Positions 34,701-45,150 of a DNA stretch of 64,000 nucleotides are shown here, piece after piece (position 1 is the first letter of the stretch; each line of letters opens with the position of its first letter). The notes under the pieces are model-generated. The model saw only the letters and a program-made list of their open reading frames with translations, did not search any database and was not told where the DNA came from. The stretch spans positions 11,444,731 to 11,508,730 of the forward strand of contig OU452225.1 in NCBI GenBank assembly GCA_911728455.2, in the 5' to 3' direction. Both the position numbers and the translations under genes were made by a program. The DNA comes from Marthasterias glacialis (taxonomy: Eukaryota > Echinodermata > Asteroidea > Forcipulatida > Asteriidae).

Positions 34701-37700
34701 AGTTTTTTCCAGTAGCAGTGTATTGAAAGATTATCAAGTTGTCGGCCACTTTTTCCCATGCTTTTATAGTTTTGGTTTTTTTTTTGGGTTTTTTTATTAT
34801 CCAGATCCCCTGAAGTGTGTTCTTGGATCCCCTGGTTGTTTTGTCCATTTTTTCATTTTGTATAGATAGATTTTAGCATAAATTGTCAATTTATTTTTTC
34901 AGCTGAAGTGCATTGGTGGATCAGCAGGTTGTTCAGCCTTTAGTCCTCTGGTTGTCCAGTGCTACAATCGAGGCTCAGATGGCTATGACATTCAGGTAAG
35001 GGGGGATTTGTCTCAGATGCATCATAAGAATAGTAAGAATAATACAATAAGGAGGAGCTTGCGGTGACACCATATAACAACTCTTTTGGAGAGGTGGTGG
35101 CTCTGAGAAGAGCTGTTGGTTTTCGAACAGTATGCTCTGTCCTTGGTCAGGAGACAGGAGGAAGAGGAAGGACAGAGCATACTGTCCGAAACGTTGAGAA
35201 AACCAACGGCTCTTTCTCAGAGCCACCACCTCTCCAAAAGAGTTGTTACATGGTATCACCGCAAGGTCCTCCTTATTGTCTCTCCACCATGCCAACCTTC
35301 AAGTCTCTAGAATAATACAATAAACCACAAGGGATACTGACTGGGTAAATTTGAATTCAATTTTGGGGTGAACAGGGAAAAATTGATTTGAGCAGGATTT
35401 GAACCAGTGACCCCCCAGGATTAACGAACCGGCTCTCTACCAACTGATCTACCCAGCCCTATATAGACGGTCTCTCTATTTTGTCAATATACAGAGATTT
35501 GCCTTTGCAGAGTAAATTGTGTTTTCCAGCTGCTGATGTATAAAGCCCGGTTCATACTTCATGCGAATGGCGAAAGCGAAGCGAATTTTCTTGCGTCACA
35601 ATTGGAAAACAACGCGTGCTGAATTGTTAAGTCACCAAAATTCGCTTCGCCTTCGCTTTCGCGTGAAGTATGAACCGGGCTTAAGACTAGCCCCTAGTCA
35701 GCTTGTCTGGAATTTTATAAAGTGACTTTCTTGACAAAGTTTTGGGCCTGGTATCCCTAAAATATGTTTTACTGAAAAACAGTCTTATTTACCAATGAAA
35801 AGTATCTCTGAAAATGTTGCCTTACCCAGTAAGAAGTGATTTTAAGCGTTTTTTAAAAAGCTTTTGTATGTTTTGATGTAAGCGTTGGTGTTTTTGATGT
35901 TGTTTTAAAGCATGTGTACAACATTGGAAATTGTCAAAGACCAGTATCCGCACGGAATAAACCTGTGAGGATTTAAGCTCAATAACGATTGACAGGAGTC
36001 ACGAGAATTTAGTGGGAAAAAAACCTTATATGTTTTCACTGTTTTCAAACAACAGGTTTGGGTTTGCATGACAAGATCAAAAAAAATTGTATTACTCATT
36101 TCTCAAAAGCTATAATAATACTAGCATAAGTATTCCAAGTTATGCTCTCCTAAATAGTTAGATTGAAAGTCAGTTTTATTAGATTGAAAATCACTCTTTT
36201 CGATTGAGGCCAGGGACAAATCTTTTGCAGTTTGTCCCTAGACTGAATTTCAATCCAAGTTTTAAAGGGAGTGTGCAAACCTGTGAACATTTATTTGTTC
36301 AATCTTTCCAATGTTTGCGCACCCTTTAATGGTTTTTCACTCATAAAAATATTCAGATTTTTATGTTTTCTAAAATTATATTTCAACCCTTTGTTAAACT
36401 TTTAACGTAGGGCCCTTGAAGAAAACAGTTTCACAACTGAGGAAATAAAACAGCAAATAAATAACTTGTTGTACTGTCACTCGTTTACTGATGCTATTTT
36501 GTTGTTTTGAATTCGTCAGTGGGAGTGCAAATCAGACATGGATAATGATTATAGATTCGGGCAGATTGAGGTGACATGCGAGGGCTATTCACACCCCGAT
36601 GATGAGTACATCTTAAAAGGATCCTGTGGGGTAAGTCTCTTGTTGTTTATAGAACCCATCAATTTTATACTGAAGAACTTTCGGACTTGGGCACCGAAGA
36701 ATAGTATGAAATTTGGATTCAGCCATAGAAACAACCATAGAACCGGTACTTCCAATGTAACCGCGTTGTTCCTTATTGCATCTCAAATAGTGTACCCTCG
36801 GGGAGACCCGACATTTGCCGAAATTGAACGGTAGAGAGCACATCAAAATGGCACACCTGAAAAATATGGTGTGTTTTCTATACGTGATCAGCGCGCACCT
36901 GTCCAGCACAATCATGAAAGTGTGTGGTGCGATCGTGGTGTGTGTGTTCATATTCCATGCATTTTTGTTATTATACGCATTCACAGCGATGGTAATTGCA
37001 GCGGTAGTTCAGTAGTGGCCACACACACGTATCGGATACACACACACTGCATGGTTTTCGTGAACTGTATGCATCACAGTTGCATGGCCTTTTGAGCAGT
37101 GCCTTGAGTCCATAGAACAATGCAGACAGGAACACTATTAAACCACTTTTACAAGACTGTACAGGGACCACTGCTGTGGGATTTGCACCACCAGAAATAC
37201 AACAAAAATGATGTGGCAGTTTGTTTACTCTTGTAATGGGATTTTAACGTGTGAAACTTTTGTCAGACTTTCAGTGGCGTTATCAAGGCTGTGATTGGTC
37301 AATACGTTTAGAAGCGGGGCTTAATGGATCGGTCTATTAACAGACTTGTTTATCTTTCCAGCTGGAGTACACCTTGGACCTCACCAAGGAAGGCACACAG
37401 AAAAGTGGTTACCAACGTCAGCATAGTTACTATGGTAATGATGGTTCCTATGGTAACAGCTACAGCTACAAGAAGAAGAGCTCAAGTATTGGGGATTGGA
37501 TCACTCTGGCCATCATTGGAGTCATTATCTATGGCATCTACAGGAGCTGTATAGCTACAAGTACCCATGAATATCCTTTCACGATGAAATCTGTGTTTTT
37601 AAATACTCATTCATAAATGCACGGAACAGTTAAAGCAGTCCTATTGGTTGTGAGGTGGTCACGTGAGCAAGGTTACCCTGTTTTAAGTGGCTGTTTAAGA

Positions 37701-40700
37701 CTGGTGTTGATTTAAGACGAAGTTCAGGATTGTTAATTGAAAAAAAGGTCACTAATTTCAATCTGAAAGCTCCCTGATTCTAAAGTTCATGCCATTACCA
37801 ATCCTCTAGAGCAATATTTCCATCTGAAAGTTCACCGATTCTAAAGTTCATACCAGTACCAATCCTCCACAGAAATAGTTCAGTCTGAAATACAAAGTCA
37901 TGAAAAAAAAATGATAAATAAATAAATAAAAAATACCACTGTTCCTTAATTCTTTGCAGAAAATCAAACTAAGCACAGCACAAACTCCCAAGCAGGTCTG
38001 TTAATCATCACAAAATTCATTGTCTACTATCGATGATAAAGTGACAAGAAAATAACTGAGAATCTATCTGAAAACATTTGTGAGGTTTTTGTAATTGAAT
38101 TGATAGAGAACACATGTATGCAGAGTGATGAAAACCAAAGACCATTATCAGGCACATGTGATTTGTTCCGATCTTTCCTGATTTCAGGATTTTTCACTGA
38201 TCTCCCTGCACCTCCAGATTTTCTTGAAAGACACAGAGATGAAAAGACTTGACCTTTGTTGTGACCTTGGCCCAATATCATAGAGCTGCTTAAAGCAGGA
38301 AAAGTAGCTAAGCACAAAAACAATTATGCTTACCAGATAAAGGTCACCAGCCAAAACGCCATGTCACAAGTACCGTTTGTGACTGGTATTCTCATTTGTA
38401 CTTAGCAGAAATTTGTTAAGCAATGTTTTCTGCTTTCTGCGTAAGCATTTCTATGAAATTCGGTCCAGACCTTTAGATATCCTTTTGAAATGATGTAGAG
38501 AGTCTGTAAACCTCTAACATGTGACAATCCGTACATTCAGGGAACTTCATTTCCATACCGAGAGGAAATTGTTATCAAATTGTCAGGATTTTTCATTTTT
38601 ATACAATCACATCTCTGCAATATTAGCCAAGTGTTTGAAACTTTAACTCGTCCCCACTTCAGACAATCCAGATGATGGCTACCCTAGGCCAGCTGGTTAC
38701 GGCTCTGGTACTGGGGGGAATCCCCCACCACCAGGATTCAGACCTGGGTATGGATCCGATAGTTGCTCTGGTTCCAGGGGAGGTGGTGGTTATGGCACAG
38801 GACGGGGTGGTGGCGGTGGACTGGGCGGAGGTGGATTCTGGTCTGGAGCTGCCACAGGTGGAATGCTGGGCTACTTATTTGGCAGCAGAGGAAAGTAAGT
38901 TAAATATCAGTGTGCGAAGACAAACAAAAATGTTAAGTTGTGAAATTTTTGTTTCAAATATTAGCAGTTAACCCTTTATGCAAGAACCATGCATAAAAAT
39001 GTAGAAAATACTCTTTCCAATCTCAAAGGGGACTGTGTAATTGAATTACAATTTGTTCAGTTCATTCAACTCAAACTTACATTTATTTCCATTGCCAAAA
39101 TAGATAATGTTAAATTAAAGGAAATCATTGATAGAATAAACTAGAGGCTAAGTGGGTATGGAGGCATCCTCCTAAATCTGAGGCTTCTGTAGCCCTATGT
39201 AGGACTCTCCCTTTGTGCTGTACACAGATACAGAGTCCTAAATATGAGGGCCCGTTTCTGAGACGGAAATTTTTTAGAGCTCCATAATTCAAAACTTACC
39301 GGTAAGAAGCTACTAATCAGGATTAACATTCCATGGCCGCATACATTATTTGGCAGTGGGTTGGGGAGCTGAATTACCTCACGAAAATGACAGATTTATG
39401 AGGAATATCTAAGCTATGGCTTCCGCACGCGCGTGTGGACACAACAATACTGTGTCAATGCGCATATGTACCAATCAGTATGGAGAATTCACAGTGCGTG
39501 TGAGTCGAAGCGCGCATGCGGTGGCCATAGTGGGGGTGATGGGGTGGTGTTAACACCCAGGAACGAGCTGCTGGAATCGGGAGATGAGAGCTCTTTTATT
39601 GGCATGTTTGAAATGGCCAACAGGCTGTGTGTATATCATGGAGACAGTAGGATCTTGTAACTAGGTATAAATGTTCCTAAAGCAATTTTTTCATACCGTT
39701 TTTGTTTTATGTATGTCATGAAAACAGCTTGAAAACCAATATTCTTGCCTCTCTTTGCAGTCGTGGTTACGGTTACGGTGCACCCACTTATGGACGCCGT
39801 GGTTACGGGAACAGTGGATTTTTCGGTGGGGGTGGTGGTGGATTTGGAGGAAGTGGGGGAGGCTTCAGCAGTGGCGGTTCATCAGGCACAAGAACAGCAT
39901 CTGGTAAGTACAGGAAATCACTCTATCAGTGTTGAACCATTTTTGATAAATGGGTTGGTCCCATTATAGACTAATCCTTGAGGCACCGCCCCTTCAGACA
40001 CTGACCCAAACATCTACCGTTTTAAAATCACATTACAAAATCTAAACAAGTTTCAGCCATTTCGATTGCTGCATTGTGTCTAAGCGATGTTTGAAGCTTT
40101 GCATGGTGTAGGAAATTAAGAATACACTATTAACTAGTAAACTTGCGGGTACAACCATGTGTTCGAATCTCTTTTGGGAGGAGTGTTGGCTCTGAAAAGA
40201 GCCAGAGTGGTCTCGAAGTTTCGATCAGTATACTCTGATCGTCTTCAGGAGAATGCTGGACTCTGATGCTGCATGATGCTTAAATAGTGGGATGTTCGAT
40301 GGTGCATGAAGGCGGGAACTTGAGCTTTTAGCATTGTGTCTGTTGTGCGTTGCCCAGTGCAGAGCGAGACGCATATGTCATACGTGCTACATTGGTCCTG
40401 TTAACAGACAGTGTCTATGGTAGGCGGGGCTTAATGGATCTGTTGATTACGCTCACAGCTTAAGGATTCAGACCAGTAAATTTGTCCTCTGTCTTTAAAG
40501 TTGTGAATATGGTGCACATTTGAATGGCCGTCTGATTTAAGGACCCCTTTCAAAACAGTGGCGCGTAGTTTGCGCTGCCGTTTATCAGATGTGCGTCATG
40601 CAAACAGTTTGGACCGGAACGCGCTGTGTTCAAAAGCTATGCTCATGTTCGCTGCCATCTGTCAGACCAATCATTTTGAAGTATCTGTAGTGATTGTTTC

Positions 40701-41072
40701 GTACGTTGGGCAATGTTTTTGTCGTCTGCTCTTTAAAATAAAGTAAGTATTTATCTTACCATTTACGTTCAACACATTTTATCAACAAGTACTATTTAAC
40801 ATAACAAATTACAACACTTTACTACAAACATTCTGATTTGTTTGAGGTTAGGGTTAGGTCAGATTACGCTAATTTTCATAGACTTGTTCCTGCTTTGGTC
40901 ATTTCGGTTTACCGAATCTCGCAAACGTTGCAAACGCCTTTTGGCAAACGTTTGCTTTGTTCACCTGAGTGTACCACGCACCCCAGGTTTGGGGTTGAAC
41001 TTCAATTATTGAACTGTTCTTAACCTCTTTTTGTTTTCACTTTTAGGGTTTGGTGGAACAAGGAGGCGTTAG
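31734..41072 (+). CDS. SARAF: SARAF (TMEM66), store-operated calcium entry regulator
   Basis: Eight exons: 31734-31818, 33270-33361, 34903-34995, 36520-36630, 37362-37548 (or to 37560), 38663-38894, 39761-39903, 41047-41072. They encode 322 residues (326 with the longer exon 5; human 339). The order is a signal peptide (CIQVLLLGIYV), a luminal Cys-rich domain (LNDVKVLTLHANQMTTGRR, LKCIGGSAGC, NRGSDGYDIQWECKSD, GQIEVTCEGY, YILKGSCGLEY), a single transmembrane helix at about 173-190 (WITLAIIGVIIYGIY), and a Pro/Gly-rich cytosolic tail with PPPPGFRPGY, GFWSGAATGGMLGYLFGS, and a terminal TASGFGGTRRR almost identical to vertebrates. The family sits in the ER membrane and promotes slow inactivation of STIM/Orai calcium entry. 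Phases are 1,0,0,0,1,2,1. The exon 5 donor is ambiguous. The tail is more Gly-rich than in human, and the tandem-headed SINE lies in intron 2. Confidence 0.94.
31880..32560. repeat. Dispersed repeat in SARAF intron 1
   Basis: CAGGGCTCACCCTTA, CATTGTCTAGTAAAAACTG, GGGCTAGTAGACACCACTT and CTTTTCAGATGTGAATAAT follow the same order as at 11690-12030. The copy here is split by extra sequence carrying several GCACGC(C/A)GGAA repeats. Confidence 0.6.
32960..33245 (+). repeat. tRNA-derived SINE in SARAF intron 1
   Basis: The head has an A box-like TTGGCGTAGTGGTA and B box-like AGTTTGAATCCC. A body with repeated GGTTTTCCCT follows, ending in AATTAATAAATGAAATAAATG and a short GGTTGGTT run. It ends about 25 bases before the acceptor of exon 2. 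Confidence 0.65.
33785..34470 (+). repeat. tRNA-Leu-derived SINE with five tandem head units
   Basis: The anticodon-arm/variable-arm/B-box block (GGACTCAAGCTCTGGTGTTT, CTGATCAGCAGAGTGTGGGTT and GAGTC) recurs five times. GACTCAAGC starts lie at 33804, 33901, 34003, 34105 and 34202 (the last is CACTCAAGC), giving periods of 97-102 bp. Each unit is followed by a TCTCTCTTTCATGTTGGG-type linker. After the fifth unit the normal SINE body follows (GACACTTATGACCTTAAGCGA, GGCGCTGTATAAATG), as in the single-headed copy at 63398. It sits in SARAF intron 2. Confidence 0.85.
35046..35278. repeat. 230 bp hairpin element in SARAF intron 3
   Basis: AGGAGG-CTTGCGGTGACACCATAT, CAACTCTTTTGGAGAGGTGG and TCTGTCCTT on the left pair with their inverses on the right around a loop of about 30 bp near 35145. 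Related fragments occur at 40160-40255, 50630-50720 and 60940-61015. Confidence 0.8.
35380..35470 (-). repeat. tRNA-derived SINE head, minus strand
   Basis: On the minus strand it reads AGGGCTGGGTAGATCAGTTGGTAGAGAGCC (A box) and ACTGGTTCAAATCCTGC (B box). The stem pairing is imperfect and it continues into non-tRNA sequence, so it is a SINE and not a gene. Confidence 0.55.
35549..35684. repeat. MITE-like inverted repeat, AAGCCCGGTTCATACTTCA ends
   Basis: The left end AAGCCCGGTTCATACTTCA and the inner GCGAAAGCGAAGCGAATTTT are matched by AAAATTCGCTTCGC, CTTTCGC and GAAGTATGAACCGGGCTT on the right. Confidence 0.85.
35910..36115. repeat. Dispersed element in SARAF intron 3
   Basis: GTACAACATTGGAAATTGTC, AAAGACCAGTAT and GGAGTCACGAGAA follow the order seen at 25500-25970. 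Confidence 0.45.
37155..37340. repeat. MITE-like element abutting SARAF exon 5
   Basis: GCTGTGGGATTTGCACCACCAG, GACTTTCAGTGGCGTTATCAAG, GGCTGTGATTGGTCAATACG and GGGGCTTAATGGATCGGTCTA follow the family order of 22130-22372 and 29770-30020. It ends about 22 bases before the exon 5 acceptor, so it lies in or near the branch-point region. Confidence 0.65.
38268..38465. repeat. GGCCCAATATCATAGAGCTG-type element in SARAF intron 5
   Basis: It begins TTGGCCCAATATCATAGAGCT and ends TTTCTATGAAATTCGGTCC, with internal CACCAGCCAAAACGCCATG and TGTGACTGGTATTC. Confidence 0.7.
39965..40450. repeat. MITE-like ends with a nested hairpin fragment, SARAF intron 7
   Basis: TAGACTAATCCTTGAGGCACCG opens and GTAGGCGGGGCTTAATGGATC closes. 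Between them is a fragment of the 35046 family (CTCTTTTGGGAGGAGTGTTGG, GAAAAGAGCC). Confidence 0.5.
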
Positions 41073-41094
41073 CTGGACAGGGTGTGCAGAAAGC

Positions 41095-41153
41095 GACCTT
41101 GTGACCCATGGATATTAGAAATTGTGACCTTGTGACCCATGGATATTAGAAAT
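41095..41153 (+). repeat. 31 bp direct duplication after the SARAF stop
   Basis: GACCTTGTGACCCATGGATA-TTAGAAAT occurs at 41095 and again at 41126, about 20 bases beyond the stop codon. Confidence 0.9.
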
Positions 41154-41519
41154 GAAGCTGTGAGAGATCACAATACCCACAGAACGGCTGGCCAGAAATT
41201 TTAGCCATTGGTCGGTGACCCCACAACCAAACTAGTCTCGTGTTTTTCAAAACACATACTTTTGAAGATTTAGGTATTTATTCGAAAGCTTTTCTTTTTA
41301 AAACCTCTACAAATGGCAGTAAATATAACATTTTGGGTCTTGGAACAAATTTTTCTGGACCAGTATAGGGTTATGAGCTAGAGGACATGTTGTCTTGTGG
41401 AGGTTTTCTTGTTGATAATTGGTCCATGTAAGCACAGAATTCTGTGGTAAGCAGTGCAAGGAAATTGGTCCCAGGTGTCATGTTGGCCTGTACAATACGA
41501 TTTGCTTGCACTGCTTTGG

Positions 41520-41945
41520 AATCTGGCACCCGACCAAGCAATTGTTAAGACTACGGTCAATTTCTGGTACTTGTCCTTAGCAATTGTTAATACTCACAGC
41601 AGTCAGTAACTTGTACCAAAACCCTAGTACTTGACCCTTGCAATAGTTTATTACTCATTATTACTCACTTTGGTCATTCACTAGTACCTGGCCCTAGAAA
41701 TGGTTTAGCATTCACTGTGGTCAGTCTCTGGCACTTGTCTTCGGCTATTGTTTAGCACTCACGGCAGTCGGTCACTAGTACCAAACCCTGGTACTTGACC
41801 CTAGCAATTTTTTAACACTCACTTTTGCCATCCACTGGTACCTAACCCAAGTAATGGTTTGGCACTCACTGTGGTCAGTAATTGGTACCTAAACACAGCC
41901 ATGGTTTAGTGCTCTTCTTTGACACTGGTACCTGACCATAGCATA
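41520..41945 (+). repeat. Degenerate tandem array of about 60 bp units in SARAF 3' region
   Basis: Repeats of TAGCAATTGTTTA-CACTCAC, then (G)GTCAGT-ACTGGTACC, then AACCCTAGTACTTGACCC occur six to seven times with drift. Confidence 0.75.
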
Positions 41946-42534
41946 CAAGGGTAGACAGGGTTAAGTAACAGTAACCACACCAATATTTTACCTTCGTTTT
42001 CATTTCGCACCTTTTGGCATTTTGTGTAAAGCATTTCAACTGACAAATCGTGCGGTTACTTGTTAGGTTTTTGAAGCTCTTACTCGTCTATTTCCTAGGA
42101 AAATGCAGCAGGCATCAAACTGAAGCACCTTGATGACAGAAGTTTAAAAATTGAAACTGTTAAGTGCCTAAATTTATTTATTCAACAGTGTTGTTTTTAA
42201 GTTTAAGAAATCGAAAAGGGTAACATGCTTTCGTTTTGCAGCTCTAAAATACTTTATATTTGTTTGTTTTTAAAGACCAAAACTATACATGTGCGTTCTA
42301 CCACGCATATAATATTGTAAATAGTATGTACATAAGCCTTTAGATTTCTATCACTGATGATTTTTTAAAGTGTTACCCTATAGACACTGTGGTTCAGATG
42401 TTAGTCTGTATTGATGCAAGTATTTTGTTTCAATTGAAGTGAATGGTGATACAGTTTGAATATGACAAACATATTCTCAATATGGGAGAAATTACTTGTA
42501 TCACAATCCCTACCTGCTGGCCCTGTCCAATCCC

Positions 42535-42650
42535 CGCCATGTGCCCGCCTCTCCTCTCCCAAGTCCCCTCCCCACTCCCCTCTCAATTCCCCTCTCCACT
42601 CCCCTCTCCACTCCCCTCCATACCCTACCCCCCCCCCCCCCCAACCACCC
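42535..42650. repeat. C-rich low-complexity tract
   Basis: Repeats of CTCCCCTCTCCACTCCC, then a C15 run. Pro/Ser-rich ORFs in all three frames are by-products. Confidence 0.9.
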
Positions 42651-42924
42651 CAAGCTGAGTTTGCCAAATAAGCAGCAACAGTTTTACAAGAAGGATCCAT
42701 CATCATCATCATCCTTTGTCCGCGGCCGAGATCGAGTCCACAATGTCTCTCCGGGCTTCTCTGTCAGTTGTTAGGCAGGCTAGCTCATCTAGTTCTTGTT
42801 GTATGTCCCTGGCAACAGCATCCGTATAGTTCATGGGTCTTCTTCCTCCGTTTGGGGGAAGGGGAGTCTCAAGTTGATCAGATGCGCGGAAACAGTTGCT
42901 GACAAATTCGGGAGTAAAGTTTTA

Positions 42925-43310
42925 GCCGCAGATGTATAATAATTGCGTGGGAGATTTTTACAAAATTATTTCAGTTTTACCCTTTACGCCGACGTGTGAA
43001 AAGCACTGTATACTCTGTGCTTTCCTGAGGACTGTGGAGGAAAGATCCACAGGATGCTACTCGGGGGGGGGGGGGGGGAGTCTCAAGTTGATTAGATCTG
43101 GAATCGTCTGGTCCTTTGCACGGAAACAGTTGCTGACAAATTGGGGAGTAATGTTTTAGCCGCAGATGTATAATAATTGCGTGGGAGATTTTTACAAAAT
43201 TATTTCAGTTTTACCCTTTACACCGATGTGTGAAAAGCACTGTATACTCTGTGCTGTCCTGAGGACTGTGGAGGAAAGATCCACAGGATGCTACTTGGGG
43301 GGGGGGGGGG
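42925..43310. repeat. 234 bp tandem duplication with poly-G junctions
   Basis: GATGTATAATAATTGCGTGG begins at 42931 and again at 43165. Both units run through CACTGTATACTCTGTGCT and CCACAGGATGCTACT and end in G runs of 15 or more. The few differences suggest a recent event. Confidence 0.9.
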
Positions 43311-44301
43311 GTCGAACCCACGAACCTTCCATTCTAGGGCAGATGGCTTACCGCCGAGCGTGCCCAATCATGACAAGAGGCCAGTTCGAATCTTGTATAT
43401 TAACAGTTGGTACCGCAACAGTTGGAACTATGTAATAATTGCATCGGGGAAAAAAGAATAGATAGTACTTATATTTTCTCCCCATATCGATTTGTGATAA
43501 GTACTGTGTACTCGGTGCTTTCCCCAAGTCCCGTGGGGAAAAGGATTTTTTTTTCTCCATTTCTATGACAGTCGGTGTACACTTCATTTTCGTCGTAAGA
43601 AATAATAAGCGCTGCGGTCATTTCAAAGAGATTATTTCTTAAAAATTATGTTTTTGTCACTTGTTAATCTTTGGTGTCGTCTAAATGGACTCTTTTGAAT
43701 TGTTTGAAATTAGTAATATATAACATGTAAATATATATCAATGGTTAAGTTGTATTATGCAGAATGTGTATACGCAGTGCGTAGATCACAGAAGCTTGTT
43801 TTGTTTGGGCCATACCACACCAGGCAATTTGCAAGCAACCACTACCGGACAAATTCCAACAAGAAAAAACAGTTTAAATTTTACACTATTTTCTTTTGGA
43901 TAGTAAGATACTCTTGAAAAATATCTCTTACGCAACCAAACTATCCAGTTACTTGCAAGAAGTGCAGTTGGTTACCTCCAAATTTCCCCGTGTGTCAAGG
44001 CCGAAACGATTTGTCCATAAAACTCGCCTAATAAGAGTGACTCTGACTAATCTATGAAAACAGAATATTTCATCGTTTCAAATTTGCTTTCAAAATTAAA
44101 AATATTTCAAAATATTTGCTTATAAATATTAAAAATGGTAATTTAAGACTTACACAACAAGAAAATTTTCACTTTTGTTAAATGTTTTTCGAGCTCTGTC
44201 ATACTTAAGTAACAAAATAAATATCAAATCTAATTTTATTGTCTTGTTTTATTTATATTTCTTCTTAATTATCGATGACGTCGTGTGCATGATGTCTATA
44301 T

Positions 44302-44435
44302 AGAGAGGTTGCACGTGACGTGACCCGAGACCTTTTTCTAATGCTGCGTGCACAAACAGACGTTGAGATTGTACATGGTTGGACCCAACATCGGGTTGCG
44401 AAATTAATGTTCCCGGGGTCACGCAACCTCTCTAA
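44302..44435. repeat. Inverted-repeat element upstream of the Tie gene
   Basis: GAGAGGTTGCACGTGACGTGACCC with CCTTTTTCT at the left mirrors GGGGTCACGCAACCTCTC with AGAAAAAGG at the right. Confidence 0.6.
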
Positions 44436-45150
44436 TCAGAAAAAGGTCGACGAACCTCTGGTCACAATACCCTGCGCGTGAGAGTTTTTACGTGCGCATG
44501 AAACGCAACGCGTGTTGACAAGACGCGCAGCAACCCACCGTGCGCCCAACCTCTTTTTCGTGATCGATCCACTCTACTACGCGCGCTCAAGCTTGGCATG
44601 TGAGCCGGCAAAATGAGGCACGTCAAAGAGTAACTGTGACCCCTTCTCGTTATTCTTCTTTGATCTTGCTACATGTTTTTGCATGCAGTATGCATGCGGT
44701 AAAATAGAGTGACCGTGTAATTTATTTGAAGTGCAATCGCGGGGTAAATTACTTGCATATTTTGATACCCACGTGCTACTAAACGCTCTTGCAAACTCTG
44801 TAAAGCGTGCGCGCGCAAAGTTGCCTTATTCTAGAGCCAATCAGCGTCGTTTTGTCCTGAGTATTCCTTGAAGCTAGTGACGAAAGAGTTCGATATGCCA
44901 GCTTTCGCGTAATGGGAACGAGGCTGACTGAACACCCTTTCCGAAAAAATAGAACAAAATGAAACCCTTATTTTACGCGACGTTAGTAGCGGAACTACAA
45001 CTGCAGTTTCTTGTGTTATCCCTGGCACTCCATTGTAGTTTACTGTTTGCATCTTAGAATAACTCGTTCGATCAAAGTTCTTAATCATTAACTAAAATGA
45101 TGAAGTAAATAATGTAGTTGTGGAAATCTTCCCAACAACTTAAGGAATTC

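Larger units (their letters stand above)
41073..45150. other. SARAF 3' region and Tie 5' flank
   Basis: No coding exon is seen. The first 900 bases are probably SARAF 3' UTR and carry tandem repeats (41095-41153, 41520-41945). A C-rich tract (42535-42645), a 234 bp direct duplication with poly-G runs (42925-43310) and an inverted element (44302-44435) follow. An AATAAA at about 44215 is a possible late poly-A signal. ORFs across the C-rich and poly-G parts are compositional. Confidence 0.55.

Noticed and set aside
42443..42774. Proline/serine-rich protein
   Set aside because: Three overlapping frames are open over a C-rich tract, so the openness is compositional.
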